From the NCBI GenBank assembly GCA_016928575.1, contig JAFGKK010000107.1, positions 1 to 46,784 of the forward strand: a DNA stretch of 46,784 bases. The letters are read 5' to 3'. This stretch comes from Anaerolineales bacterium. Its GTDB lineage: Bacteria; Chloroflexota; Anaerolineae; Anaerolineales; RBG-16-64-43. A model generated the notes under the pieces. That model made no database searches. It was not told the origin of the DNA and was given only the letters and a program-made list of their open reading frames with translations. Below, piece by piece: positions 1-8,641 of this stretch (its first letter is position 1; each line of letters begins with the position of its first letter). The translations under genes and the position numbers were made by a program.

Positions 1-256
1 AACGGGGGAGGATTGAAGGGGGGATCCCCCGTCTGCGAACTGCAGCTAACGGGGGAGGATTGAAGGGGGGATCCCCCGTCTGCGAACCACGGCTAACGGG
101 GGAGGATTGAAGGGGGGATCCCCCGTCTGCGAACTACCGCTAACGGGGGAGGATGGGAGGGAGCCCCCCCCCGTTCGCGAACCACGGCTAACGGGTGAGG
201 ATGGGAGGGAGCACCCCCCGTTCGCGAACCACGGCTAACGGGGGAGGACGGGAGAG
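1..256. repeat. 47-bp tandem repeat array
   Basis: Five full units and one partial unit begin at 1, 48, 95, 142, 190 and 237, so the period is 47-48 bp. Each unit starts AACGGGGGAGGA and holds a G-run/C-run palindrome centred on GGATCC in the first three units. It ends in GCGAAC followed by a short variable stretch and GCT. Units 1-3 and units 4-5 form two sub-types. The array runs off the left edge, so the true copy number is unknown. The unit resembles the stem of the C-rich hairpins at 25691-25751 and 34409-34465, so it looks like a tandem amplification of that dispersed repeat. No coding function is apparent. Confidence 0.9.
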
Positions 257-274
257 GGCTGTGAAGCCAAACGG

Positions 275-280
275 TATAAT
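275..280 (+). promoter_or_regulatory. candidate -10 box of the two-component operon
   Basis: TATAAT lies 16 bp before the ATG of the response regulator, just after the tandem array. No good -35 box is visible, and no Shine-Dalgarno sequence lies between it and the ATG. The transcript would therefore have a 5' leader of about 10 nt. This is inference from sequence only. Confidence 0.45.
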
Positions 281-296
281 CGAATCCCAAGCCGCC

Positions 297-1007
297 ATGA
301 AAACCATCCTCGTGATCGACGACGAACCGAAAATCACGAACCTAGTCCGAGATTACCTCGTCCGGTCCGGGTTTGTCGTCTTTACCGCGCGCGACGGACG
401 CGAAGCGCTGGCGGCCGCGCGGGAGCATAAACCGGACCTCCTGATCGTGGACCTCGGCCTGCCCGACCTCGACGGCCTCGACCTAATCCGGACCCTGCGC
501 GCCCAATCCTCCACCCCGACGATCATCCTCACCGCGCGCGACGAGGAAACCGACAAGATCCTCGGGCTCGAACTGGGCGCCGACGACTACGTGACCAAAC
601 CCTTCAGCCCGAAGGAGCTCGTAGCCCGCGTGCGGGCCGTCCTGCGCCGCAGCGAAACCACCCGGGCCGGGACGCCGGGCGATCTTCTGCGGGCGGGCGA
701 TTTGCGGATCGACCTCGTGCGCCGCGAAGTCCGAATCCGCGAGCGGCAGGTCGAGCTCACGGCGACGGAATTCGAACTCCTCTCAACCATGGCCCGCCAG
801 CCCGGGCGGGTGTTCACCCGCGCCCAACTGCTCGACGCGATCCACGGCGTCTCGTTTGAATCCTTCGAGCGGGCGATCGACTCGCACATCAAAAACCTGC
901 GCAAGAAGATCGAGCCCAACCCGCAGGAACCAGCCTACCTCCTCATGGTCTACGGCGTGGGCTATAAGCTGGCGGAATCGGTAGGCGGGCAGAAGGAGCA
1001 GCCGTGA
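297..1007 (+). CDS. OmpR/PhoB-family response regulator
   Basis: This 236-residue protein is a two-component response regulator that activates or represses genes after phosphorylation by its partner kinase. Residues 1-115 are a receiver domain with the acidic pair DD at 8-9, the phospho-acceptor Asp52 in VDLGLPD, and the conserved Lys in the YVTKPF motif. Residues from about 135 to 230 are an OmpR-type winged helix (ELTATEFELL, then a SHIKNLRKKIE recognition region). I chose the ATG at 297 because MKTILVIDDE is the canonical receiver start; reading further upstream would translate the tandem repeat. Its stop overlaps the GTG of the downstream kinase gene, so the two are translationally coupled. 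The stimulus is not visible from sequence. Confidence 0.93.
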   Translation: MKTILVIDDEPKITNLVRDYLVRSGFVVFTARDGREALAAAREHKPDLLIVDLGLPDLDGLDLIRTLRAQSSTPTIILTARDEETDKILGLELGADDYVTKPFSPKELVARVRAVLRRSETTRAGTPGDLLRAGDLRIDLVRREVRIRERQVELTATEFELLSTMARQPGRVFTRAQLLDAIHGVSFESFERAIDSHIKNLRKKIEPNPQEPAYLLMVYGVGYKLAESVGGQKEQP

Positions 1008-2176
1008 ACGACCGCAAGCGCCCATTCCACGATCCGCCGGAGTGGGGCGGCGGCGTTTTCCACGAACCCCGGCGTCCCCACCATCATCCCTTCCGTCATT
1101 TCCCCCGCCCGGCCTGGTGGCCGCAGGACGAACCCTGGCCGCCCGAGCCTCCCTTCGGCCGCCGGCACCGGCCCCCGTTCCGCTTCCGGTGGGGCTGCCT
1201 GCTCTCGGTCGTTTTCCTGCTCTCCAGCGCCGGATGCGGTTCGGCGCTGTTGATCGCCCTGTTCCGCTCCGTGTTCCCGGAGGAGCTTCCGCGCGGCGTT
1301 CTCTTGGTTCCGCTGGTCGGGTTCGTGCTGTTCGCCATCATCCTGGGCGGCATCCTCAGCCAGATAGTGTCCCCGCTGGATGAAGTGATGGACGCCGCCG
1401 ACCGCGTGGCCGCCGGGGATTACACCACCCGCCTTGAGGAGCACGGCCCGCCGCAGATGCGGACCTTCACCCGCTCCTTCAACATGATGACCGGCCGCTT
1501 GCGGGCGTACGACGAACAGCGCAAGCGCCTGCTGGCCGACATCTCGCACGAACTGCGGACCCCGCTGACGGTCCTGCAGGGCAACCTCGAGGGGATGCTT
1601 GACAACGTCTACCCGCGGGACGAGGAACATCTTGCCCTGCTGCTCGAGGAAACCCGGATCCTTGCGCGTCTGATCGAAGACCTGCGTACCTTCTCTCTCG
1701 CCGAGACGGGAAAACTCGTCCTGCGGAAGGAACCCTGCGATCCGGCGCGCCTGGTTTCGGACTTGGCGCAGGCGATGCAGCCCTCCGCCGGCAAAGCGGG
1801 GGTGACGCTCGTGCAACAGACCGATCCCGGGTTGCCGAACATCGAGGCGGACATCCCCCGGATGCGCGAGATCCTCGAGAACCTGGCAACCAATGCGATC
1901 CGCCACACGCCCGAAGGCGGAACCGTGCGGATCGGCTGCCGCCGCGATGCGGGGGGAACCCCCCGCCTGGAATTCCGGGTTGAAGACAACGGGCGCGGAA
2001 TCCCCGCGGACCTGCTCCCGCACGTCTTCGACCGCTACGTCAAGTCGGTGGATTCGGGCGGGACGGGGCTCGGCCTGGCCATCGCCAAGCAGCTGGTGGA
2101 AGCGCACGGCGGCGAGATCCGGGCCGAAAGCGAGGAAGGCGAAGGTACGGCGATCCGGTTCTGGATGCCGGCATAA
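1004..2176 (+). CDS. membrane sensor histidine kinase with HAMP domain
   Basis: This 390-residue kinase starts with GTG inside the GTGA overlap with the response-regulator stop and has an AGAAGGAG ribosome site. Residues 1-62 are an unusual His/Pro/Arg/Trp-rich cytoplasmic tail. Two membrane helices (about 63-88 and 98-122) are joined by a loop of only about ten residues, so there is no real extracellular sensor domain. A HAMP linker follows (about 123-175), then the HisKA dimerisation helix with phospho-acceptor His182 in ISHELRTPL. The ATPase domain has an N-box (NLATNAIRHT), G1 box (DNGRGIP) and G2 box (GTGLGLAIAKQL). The architecture suggests intramembrane or cytoplasmic sensing, perhaps metal binding by the His-rich tail (inference). 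Confidence 0.93.
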   Translation: MNDRKRPFHDPPEWGGGVFHEPRRPHHHPFRHFPRPAWWPQDEPWPPEPPFGRRHRPPFRFRWGCLLSVVFLLSSAGCGSALLIALFRSVFPEELPRGVLLVPLVGFVLFAIILGGILSQIVSPLDEVMDAADRVAAGDYTTRLEEHGPPQMRTFTRSFNMMTGRLRAYDEQRKRLLADISHELRTPLTVLQGNLEGMLDNVYPRDEEHLALLLEETRILARLIEDLRTFSLAETGKLVLRKEPCDPARLVSDLAQAMQPSAGKAGVTLVQQTDPGLPNIEADIPRMREILENLATNAIRHTPEGGTVRIGCRRDAGGTPRLEFRVEDNGRGIPADLLPHVFDRYVKSVDSGGTGLGLAIAKQLVEAHGGEIRAESEEGEGTAIRFWMPA

Positions 2177-2378
2177 GGGCAGGCCTCCGGCGTTTTGGAA
2201 TCATCGACCGAAACAGGGCGGCGCGTCCCCGTCCCGAACGCTATGGAAACCCCGTTTGCTCAGCCGCCCTTTCCCCCCATCCTCCCACACCCTTCGACCG
2301 CTCCATCCGGGGAAGGCGTTCCGGGATACACTCTCCCGGCTCCTCATCCGCTTGATAAGGATTCAAAACAGTGAATTA

Positions 2379-2397
2379 CCGCCGCCTGAGGCGGCGG
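2379..2397. repeat. GC-rich perfect inverted repeat
   Basis: CCGCCGCC and GGCGGCGG flank a TGA loop. It lies about 200 bp after the kinase gene and could be a terminator stem, but no T-run follows. Confidence 0.5.
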
Positions 2398-2399
2398 CT

Positions 2400-2820
2400 T
2401 CAGTATTGTCGCACCTGGAAGGTGCGCTCCTAACGGCTCTAGTCGAACAACCGTTTTTATGCAATCTCAGTTTCTTTTTCCTGTTTCTCTTTCCATTGGA
2501 CGAATTTTCTTATCCTCTCTTCGTCCAATCCCACACTACTTACGCAGTCTCCCCTGCATAAATAGTCCCTCCTTCGGTCCGACCGCCATCCCACCCAACC
2601 CCTCCTGTCGGCGATGGAAAAACCACGGGACGAAAATCCCACCCTCCCCTTCCCTCCCGTCTTACGGGAGGGAAGGGGAGGGCCAGGGGAGAGGTTAGGT
2701 GGGATGTCGATGAATTTGTCAGCTCCGTGGGAAAACGAATTACTACCACGGTGGTACCTTTTCATGGCACACACTGCCATAGGCAGTAGTTTTGAGAGCT
2801 AATAAAATTCGTAACTGCTT
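2400..2820. other. AT-richer non-coding stretch with several hairpins
   Basis: No convincing gene is visible. The base composition is clearly lower in GC than in flanking genes. It holds a perfect 10-bp inverted repeat at 2495-2529 (arms ATTGGACGAA and TTCGTCCAAT), a near-palindrome at 2744-2756, and ACTGCCATAGGCAGT at 2773-2787 followed by AGTTTT. It may be the decayed remains of an insertion or a non-coding RNA locus; I cannot tell which. Confidence 0.4.
2588..2705. repeat. C-rich long hairpin repeat, copy 1
   Basis: An inner hairpin at 2642-2682 (arms CCCTCCCCTTCCCTCCCG and complement, loop around CTTA) is framed by outer inverted arms near 2588-2606 and 2687-2705. It belongs to a dispersed family also seen near 6135, 11065, 16865, 19585, 25691, 30640 and 34409, always between genes. 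Confidence 0.75.
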
Positions 2821-3056
2821 CTCAGGTAGCTTATTTCGACTGAATAATCTCAGCATAACATCACCAGTGTTATATGGTTTGTCCGTCACCCCGGCGTGGC
2901 TCCCCCGCGCCCGCCCTCGGCATGCTCTATGCCGGGGGAAGCGGGGTTCGAATCCGGGGTCCAGTATTTATTGAAGATTTGCTGGATGCCGGCTAATTTC
3001 ACCCCCGGAGAAGAACACGCCGAGGGCGGGCGCCGGCATGACGATCGCCAGCTGAG
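2821..3056 (-). repeat. MITE-like dispersed element A, copy 1 (236 bp, inverted)
   Basis: The reverse complement of this stretch aligns along its length with 5472-5797 and 28851-29091. It has CTCAG/CTGAG ends, a start with GGCGATCGTCATGCCGG, and the shared internal segment GAAATAAGC near the other end. It contains no open frame of any quality, so it is non-autonomous. GTAACT occurs just outside each end (2811-2816 and 3059-3064) and could be a target-site duplication. Confidence 0.75.
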
Positions 3057-3285
3057 TAGTAACTTAAACTCTTCCTACGCCCCTTTTCGGCCGGGAAGCC
3101 TGTTCCGCTGGTTTTCCGTGAAATAATCCCGGAGCACGCCTTCCGGCTCGCTCTCCGGAGGAGCGGATGAGGCGGAAGAAAACGGATGCGGCCGGGGATT
3201 TTCCGCCGGATGGTTCGGACCGGACGCGGGCGGGAGCCGTTATAATTGCCCCCGACCGCAAATCCGATCGAATTAGGAACGAACC

Positions 3286-4356
3286 ATGAATGCAAGTAAG
3301 CCGACGCACAGGAATTTGAGCCGGAAGCAATTCCTCCAACTGTCCGCCTTCGGAGCCGCCGGCTGGCTGACCTCTTGCCGGGCGGCGCCGTCCGCCCCGG
3401 CGGTCACGCCGACCCGGACCGTCCCGCCCGTCGATCCCGCGGCGGCGAAAACGGAAGCCGCGGCTCCACAATCCGCGGTCACCAGCCGCGTCGTCCACAC
3501 CCGCGGCGCAGGGGTCTGGGACGGCGACGGGCTTTCCGGCGCGGTCGTGCGCCGGATGTTGGACGAATCGATCGTGCGCCTGACCGGCCAAACGACCGCG
3601 CGCGACGGCTGGGCCTCGCTGTTTACCGCGGACGACAAGGTCGCGATCAAGGTCAACGCCTTCTACAACAGCCTGATCTGGACCCACGTCCCGCTGGTGG
3701 CGGCGGTGACGGATTCCCTCCAGGAAGCCGGCGTCCCGGCCGGCAGCATCGTCTTGTACGACCAGACCAGCGACGAATTGAAAACCGCCGGGTTCGCCGT
3801 CAATCCGGACGGGCCCGGGGTCCGCTGCCGCGGAACCGACAAGACCTACGGAACGGAATGGACCAACGTCGGCGGCGCCGATGTGCCGGTGAGCCCGATC
3901 CTCAAAGACTGCACGGCGCTAATCAACATGCCGGTGTTGAAAGCCCACATGCTGGCCGGAATCACCTTCGCGCTAAAAAACCACTTCGGTTCCGTGCAAT
4001 ATCCGGGCATGCTGCACAGCGGCATCGCCGGGAAGATCGCGGCGCTGAACGCGCTGCCCGAGATCAAGGAGCGCACCCGGCTGGTCATCGGCGACGTCCT
4101 CGAGGCGAACCTGGAATACGGCACCTCGTATCCCTATTGGACGGCTGACTACCGCGGGGATTCGATTCTGATGAGTTGCGATCCGGTGGCGCACGACGCG
4201 GTCGGGCTGGATATCCTCAAGGGGCTGCTTGCCGAAGCGGGCAAGCCGGCGCTGTCCCTGCTGTCGATCGCCGAATCCTGCCTTTCGGAATCCGGGTCGC
4301 TCGGCCTGGGCGTCCATCAACTCGAGAAAATCGAACGGCTGGAAGTCGCCGTCTGA
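3286..4356 (+). CDS. secreted DUF362-family lipoprotein
   Basis: This 356-residue protein begins with a Tat-like signal (SRKQFLQLSAFGAAGWL) that runs into a lipobox-like LTSC, so it is probably exported and lipid-anchored. A Pro/Ala-rich linker follows to about residue 70. The rest resembles DUF362 proteins: KVAIKVNAFYN, a segment of alternating helices and strands, LINMPVLKAH, ALKNHFGSV, and a C-terminal DPVAHDAVGLDIL. No Cys-rich ferredoxin motif is present, unlike many DUF362 members. The ATG has AGGAA upstream and a TATAAT at about 3240. It is followed 22 bp later by another lipoprotein gene, so the two may form an operon. The biochemical role is unknown. Confidence 0.8.
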   Translation: MNASKPTHRNLSRKQFLQLSAFGAAGWLTSCRAAPSAPAVTPTRTVPPVDPAAAKTEAAAPQSAVTSRVVHTRGAGVWDGDGLSGAVVRRMLDESIVRLTGQTTARDGWASLFTADDKVAIKVNAFYNSLIWTHVPLVAAVTDSLQEAGVPAGSIVLYDQTSDELKTAGFAVNPDGPGVRCRGTDKTYGTEWTNVGGADVPVSPILKDCTALINMPVLKAHMLAGITFALKNHFGSVQYPGMLHSGIAGKIAALNALPEIKERTRLVIGDVLEANLEYGTSYPYWTADYRGDSILMSCDPVAHDAVGLDILKGLLAEAGKPALSLLSIAESCLSESGSLGLGVHQLEKIERLEVAV

Positions 4357-4378
4357 ATCCCGCGAGGCTGCGAACGGC

Positions 4379-5272
4379 ATGAACGGAAAAACCCTGCGAT
4401 TTGCGCATGTCCTCCGGACCGGAGCCGCGCCGACCCTCCTCGCCGGCTTGGTTTTCTGCGCGGGATGCGCGCCAGCGCCCGCTCCGGTCAAACCCGCCGA
4501 TTCCCTCCCCGGCGCGGATTCCATCCCCGGCTGGATTCCCGCCGGCGAAGCCCTGACCTTCACCCGCGAGACGCTGTTCGACTACATCAACGGCGCCTCG
4601 GAATATTACTTCACCTACACCTTCGAGGAAGTGGCGACCGGCCGCTACGCGGACGGCGCCGGCAGGGAACTGAACGCCGAAATCTGGCGCTTCGCCGAAG
4701 CGGAGGACGCCTACGGCTTGTTCTCCGGCCGGGAGGGCATCCCGGCGGCGGCGGTCGGGCGGGCGAACCAAGCCGTGCTGGAAACCGGCGTGCGCCTGGT
4801 CTTCTGGCAGGAGAAATTCTACGTCAACCTCACCGCGCTCGACACGGCCGCCGACGGGGAACTGCTCCAATTCGCGGAGTTCATCTCCCGGTCGCTTCCG
4901 GCGGGCGGGGAGAAGCCGGCGATCCTCGGCTTCCTTCCCGCGGAAGGGCTGGCCGCCGGATCCGAAAAATTCTTCCATATGGAGTTGGCGATCCAGGAAA
5001 GGATCTGGCTCGGCGGGGAAAACCTGCTCGGATTGACCGCGGACACCGACGCGGTGGCGGCTCGTTACGCGCGCGGCGGTTCGGAATGTCAGTTGCTGCT
5101 GGTGCAATATCCGGATTCGGCGCGGGCGGAGGCGGCGCTCGAGGTTCTCCGGGGCGGCGGGGTGGAAGACGCCGCCGCGGCCGCCCGCAACGGAAAACTT
5201 CTGGGCGCGGTCTTCGGGACGAATGCGAAGGAGCCGGCCGAGGCCCTGCTGGCCGAGGCGCTGGGTACCTGA
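4379..5272 (+). CDS. DUF6599-like lipoprotein
   Basis: This 297-residue protein has a signal peptide ending in the lipobox FCAGC (Cys about 29). The mature part contains the pattern FDYINGASEYYFTYTFEEVATGRY, typical of DUF6599-like exported proteins, followed by alternating beta-rich segments. I took the ATG at 4379 because it starts directly with the signal peptide; reading further upstream would overlap the DUF362 gene. Function is not known. Its position directly behind the DUF362 lipoprotein suggests the two act together at the cell surface, which is inference from context only. Confidence 0.75.
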   Translation: MNGKTLRFAHVLRTGAAPTLLAGLVFCAGCAPAPAPVKPADSLPGADSIPGWIPAGEALTFTRETLFDYINGASEYYFTYTFEEVATGRYADGAGRELNAEIWRFAEAEDAYGLFSGREGIPAAAVGRANQAVLETGVRLVFWQEKFYVNLTALDTAADGELLQFAEFISRSLPAGGEKPAILGFLPAEGLAAGSEKFFHMELAIQERIWLGGENLLGLTADTDAVAARYARGGSECQLLLVQYPDSARAEAALEVLRGGGVEDAAAAARNGKLLGAVFGTNAKEPAEALLAEALGT

Positions 5273-5471
5273 GGCAGCCCTTGCCTCGGAACGGAAACGG
5301 GCGGCGGTCGAAAAACACTTGAAAGCGGATTCGAAGCCGAATAAACCCGCCGGGCGGATCGCCCGCGGCAGGCTCGACGGTTTTTCAATGCCCGGCAGGG
5401 ATGAATCACTCGCCGGCGGCGGCTGGGATTTCTTTCCTCGAGTCCGCTTCCATCTGGAAAAAATGTAATTT

Positions 5472-5797
5472 CTCAGCCGGCGATCATCATGCCGGCGCCC
5501 GCCCTCGGCGTGTTCTTCGCCGGAGGTGAACCTGGCCGGCGTCCAGTACATCTTCGATAAATATTGGACCCCGGCTTCGAATCCCGCTTTCCCTCGCTTT
5601 CCCTCGCTTCGCTCGGGACAGGCGCTCGGGACAGGCGCTTGGGACGGGCGCGAGGGCAGGCGCGAGGACGGGCGCGAGGGCAGGCGCGAGGACGGGCGCG
5701 AGGACGGGCGCGAGGAAGCCACGCCGGTGTAACGGATAAAACCCATAACGCCGCTGGTGTTATGTTGAGGTTTTTTCATCGAAATAAGCCGCCTGAG
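5472..5797 (+). repeat. MITE-like dispersed element A, copy 2 (326 bp)
   Basis: It has CTCAG/CTGAG ends and the same internal blocks as 2821-3056 (inverted) and 28851-29091. This copy is longer because its middle, about 5640-5715, is expanded by a 12-bp minisatellite (GGGCGCGAGGAC and the variant GGGCAGGCGCGA). The open frames across it are repeat translations rich in Arg, Gly and Glu, not genes. Confidence 0.75.
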
Positions 5798-6134
5798 CAG
5801 TTGATAAAATAAGGAAAACGGATTTCCGTCATTCTTTATCCCCCAAACGGATTAGAATGGGGAATGGCCTGCCTGTATGGCGACGCATGCACCGCCCAGA
5901 AATATACTTCTTTACAACCTCAAAAAAGGTTTCTTCGATTCAGACCGCGGCCTTTTTCCGACCACCGGCTTTTTGCCACAAACATTACAAAAAAACCGGA
6001 AGGTTTCGTCTGTTATTCGCTCTTTGTGCCCTTTATGGCCGAGGTTTTTGCTGGAACTCATTCAGAGGTCTTACTATAGAAGAAAAACGCAATTGCTCAG
6101 CATCCCGCCATCATCCAACCCTCACTCCCCTTCA
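5798..6134. other. non-coding stretch, no gene seen
   Basis: Short frames here have no recognisable start signal or protein-like composition. The sequence is AT-richer than the genes. Near 6250 there is a solo piece similar to the end of element A (GCTGAGCAGTAACG). Confidence 0.4.
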
Positions 6135-6199
6135 CCCCTTCCCCCACTCCTGGCATACCCCCGCTTCGCGAGGGCAGGCGCCAGGAGTGGGGGAAGGGG
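6135..6199. repeat. C-rich long hairpin repeat, copy 2
   Basis: Perfect 19-bp arms (CCCCTTCCCCCACTCCTGG and its complement) flank a 27-nt centre containing CGCTTCGCGAGGGCAGGCG. It lies 87 bp ahead of the GAF histidine kinase gene. Confidence 0.8.
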
Positions 6200-6285
6200 A
6201 CCGGAGATAGATGTGAGGTCGGAAAACGGCCGGTTATCCTTAAAAAACAGGCTGAGCAGTAACGAAAAAAAATGAGGAATCCCCC

Positions 6286-7917
6286 TTGGCCGGCGACCTG
6301 ACCCCCTCAACCCTCGCGCTCAGCCCTCTGCGCGAAATCGCCCAGGCGCTTTCCGCCGCCTGGGACCTGGATACCACGCTGGATCTGATCGCGCGGCGGA
6401 CGAACCACGTGATGGGCGCGGATTCCTGCTCGATCTACCTGCTCGAGCCCGAGGGGGAAATTCTGCGGCTGCGCGCCTCAACCCGCCTGGCCCGCGAATC
6501 GCTCGGGCGGGCTTCGCTGCGGCTGGGCGAGGGCCTGACCGGGTGGGCGGCGAAGCACGGCAAGAGCGCGGCCGTGCGCGAAGCCCGCCTGGACCCGCGC
6601 TTCAAGCTGCTGCCGGAAACCAACGAGGAAGGGCTGCGTTCGCTGCTCGCCGTCCCGTTGACCAACCGCGGGCGGGTGATCGGGGCGATGAACGTCCAGA
6701 CCGCCGCGCCGCGCGATTTCTCCGAAGCCGAGGCGGAACTGCTGATGCTGATCGGCGACCTGGCGGCCGGCGCTCTGGACCGCGCCATGCTCCACGATTC
6801 GATGCGCAACCGGCTGGACGAGCTGACCACCCTCGCCAAAGTCAGCCAGACCGTCACCTCGCCGATGGTCCCGGACCAGATGCTCGAGCTGGTGGCGGAG
6901 ATGGCCGCCGGGGTGATGGGCAGCGACGTATGCTCGCTGCAGCTGATCGACGAAGACCACAAGGAGCTGGTTATGCGCGCCGCCTGGAGCCGCAGCCCGG
7001 CCTACCGGCGCCGGCCGCCCCTGCGGATCGACGAGGGAATCGTCGGCGAGGTGATCCGGACCGGAAAGCCGGTGGCCGTCCAGGACGTGCGCGTCGATCC
7101 GCGCTACCACTTCAAGGACCTGGCGCGGCGGGAAGGCCTGGTCTCCCTGCTTTCGGTTCCGCTGGCCGTGCGCGAGAAGGTGATCGGCGTGATGAACGCC
7201 TACGTCGGGCGGCCGGTGGAGTTCACCCCGCAGCAGGTCGCGCTGTGCACCACGCTCGCCAACCAGACGGCCCTGGCGATCGAGAACGCGCGGCTGGCCG
7301 CCGGCGCCGCGATCGTGCGCGAGATGCACCACCGGGTCAAGAACAACCTGCAGACGGTGGCGATGCTCCTGCGCATGCAGCAGCGCGAAGGGGATTCCGC
7401 AGGGCCCGCCGACGCGCTGGGCGCCGGCATCGGGAGGATCCTGGCCATCGCCGCGGTCCACGAAACCCTCTCGCGTCAGGGATACGCCCTGGTGGACCTG
7501 CGGCAGGTGGCGGAACGCATCGTCCGGCTGACCTCGCAAAACATGGTGCGGCCGGACCTCGCCGCGACCATCACGGTGGAAGGGGATTCCCTGCTCCTGC
7601 CCTCGCGGCCGGCCACCTCGCTGGCCCTGGTGATCAACGAGCTTCTGCATAACGCACTGGAACACGCCTTCGGCGGCCGCGCGTCCGGAAGCGTGCGGAT
7701 CCTTCTGGCCCACACCCCGGAAGATACGCTAGTGGAGATCTTGGACGACGGCGTGGGATTGGACGGCGGACAGCCGCGGGAGAGCCTCGGACTGGAAATC
7801 GTGCGGACCCTCGTCCGCGAGGACCTGTGCGGCAAGCTGGCGTTTGAATCCGGCCCCGAAGGAACGCGGGCGACGGTCCGCATTCCGCACACCGAGGCGT
7901 TTCAGGAGGCGGAATGA
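6286..7917 (+). CDS. GAF-GAF sensor histidine kinase (HisKA_2 type)
   Basis: This 543-residue soluble kinase probably senses a small molecule and phosphorylates the ANTAR response regulator encoded directly downstream. Residues about 20-165 and 185-335 are two GAF domains (LRSLLAVPLTNRGRVIGAMNV and VSLLSVPLAVREKVIGVMN). Residues 340-365 hold the HisKA_2 phospho-acceptor region MHHRVKNNLQ (His348/349). The ATPase domain follows with NELLHNALEHAF, DDGVGLDGG and SLGLEIVRTLV. The start is TTG with GAGGA seven bases upstream. The stop overlaps the next start (ATGA), so the pair is coupled. In other bacteria HisKA_2 kinases paired with ANTAR regulators control RNA antitermination (for example EutW/EutV). 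Here the neighbourhood suggests a nitrogen signal, which is inference. Confidence 0.92.
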   Translation: MAGDLTPSTLALSPLREIAQALSAAWDLDTTLDLIARRTNHVMGADSCSIYLLEPEGEILRLRASTRLARESLGRASLRLGEGLTGWAAKHGKSAAVREARLDPRFKLLPETNEEGLRSLLAVPLTNRGRVIGAMNVQTAAPRDFSEAEAELLMLIGDLAAGALDRAMLHDSMRNRLDELTTLAKVSQTVTSPMVPDQMLELVAEMAAGVMGSDVCSLQLIDEDHKELVMRAAWSRSPAYRRRPPLRIDEGIVGEVIRTGKPVAVQDVRVDPRYHFKDLARREGLVSLLSVPLAVREKVIGVMNAYVGRPVEFTPQQVALCTTLANQTALAIENARLAAGAAIVREMHHRVKNNLQTVAMLLRMQQREGDSAGPADALGAGIGRILAIAAVHETLSRQGYALVDLRQVAERIVRLTSQNMVRPDLAATITVEGDSLLLPSRPATSLALVINELLHNALEHAFGGRASGSVRILLAHTPEDTLVEILDDGVGLDGGQPRESLGLEIVRTLVREDLCGKLAFESGPEGTRATVRIPHTEAFQEAE

Positions 7918-8495
7918 GAAAATTGAAGATCCTCGTCGCCGACGACGAATCGCTGATCCGGATGGGGTTGAAGACGATGCTTTCCGGATTGGGGCACGAG
8001 GTGCTGACCGCCGCCGACGGCCACGAAGCCTTGAGCCTTTTCCACGCCCGCGCCTTGGACCTGGCGATCCTCGACATCCGCATGCCGTTCACCGACGGGC
8101 TGGAAGCGGCCCAGGCGATGTGCCGCCGCCGGCCGATCCCGGTGCTGATCCTGACCGCCCACGGCGAACAGGACCTGATTGAAAAGGCCGCCGCGCTCCC
8201 GATTCAGGGGTATCTGATCAAGCCGGTGGACGAACGCGGCCTGGCGGCGGCGATCGAGGTGGCGGTATCGCGGTTTGAAGAATCCCGGCGGCTCGCAAGC
8301 GAAACGTCGGAAATCCGCGAAGACCTGGAATCCCGCAAAGTGGTGGAGCGGGCCAAGGGGCGGCTGATGCAGAGAGGCAAATCGGAGGAAGAAGCCTACA
8401 GCCAGATTCAGGAACGAGCCCGCTCGCGGCGGATCCCCATGCGCCGGGCTGCGGAAGAATTGCTTCGCGCACCGGCCCAACCTCCTGACCCCTGA
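7914..8495 (+). CDS. ANTAR-domain response regulator (RNA-binding antiterminator)
   Basis: This 193-residue protein has a receiver domain (residues 1-118; acidic pair DD at 10-11, phospho-Asp54 in AILDIRMPF, Lys in YLIKPVD), a helical linker, and a C-terminal ANTAR domain from about 135 to 185 (VVERAKGRLMQRGKSEEEAY, ending RRAAEELLRA). ANTAR domains bind stem-loops in nascent mRNA and stop a terminator from forming. The gene overlaps the kinase gene by four bases and lies 435 bp upstream of glnN, whose leader carries a terminator. A second, receiver-less ANTAR protein at 28417-28785 has a very similar domain, so both may read the same RNA element. Confidence 0.93.
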   Translation: MRKLKILVADDESLIRMGLKTMLSGLGHEVLTAADGHEALSLFHARALDLAILDIRMPFTDGLEAAQAMCRRRPIPVLILTAHGEQDLIEKAAALPIQGYLIKPVDERGLAAAIEVAVSRFEESRRLASETSEIREDLESRKVVERAKGRLMQRGKSEEEAYSQIQERARSRRIPMRRAAEELLRAPAQPPDP

Positions 8496-8547
8496 ACCCC
8501 TTCCCTCCGAGGCTGTCTAGAAAGATCGGCAGGGCAGGTGGAAGATC

Positions 8548-8641
8548 GTCATGCCCGCGTGCTCTTAGCGGGCATCCAGAGACTTTATCCTATCTACCCG
8601 CGAAAGACCCTGGATTCCCGCTAAAAACACGCGGGAATGAC
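8548..8641. repeat. dispersed palindromic repeat B, copy 1
   Basis: It begins GTCATGCCCGCG and ends GCGGGAATGAC, with GCGGGCATCCAG and CTGGATTCCCGC inside. The same layout is found at 15101-15195. This type of ATTCCCGCG/GGGAATGAC intergenic repeat is common in many bacterial genomes. Confidence 0.8.

Noticed and set aside
1-256. CRISPR array
   Set aside because: The repeats are tandem with only about 3-7 variable bases between conserved parts. There are no spacers of usual length, and no cas genes are in the window.
5526-5812. Arg/Gly/Glu-rich small proteins
   Set aside because: They are translations of the 12-bp minisatellite inside element A in more than one frame.
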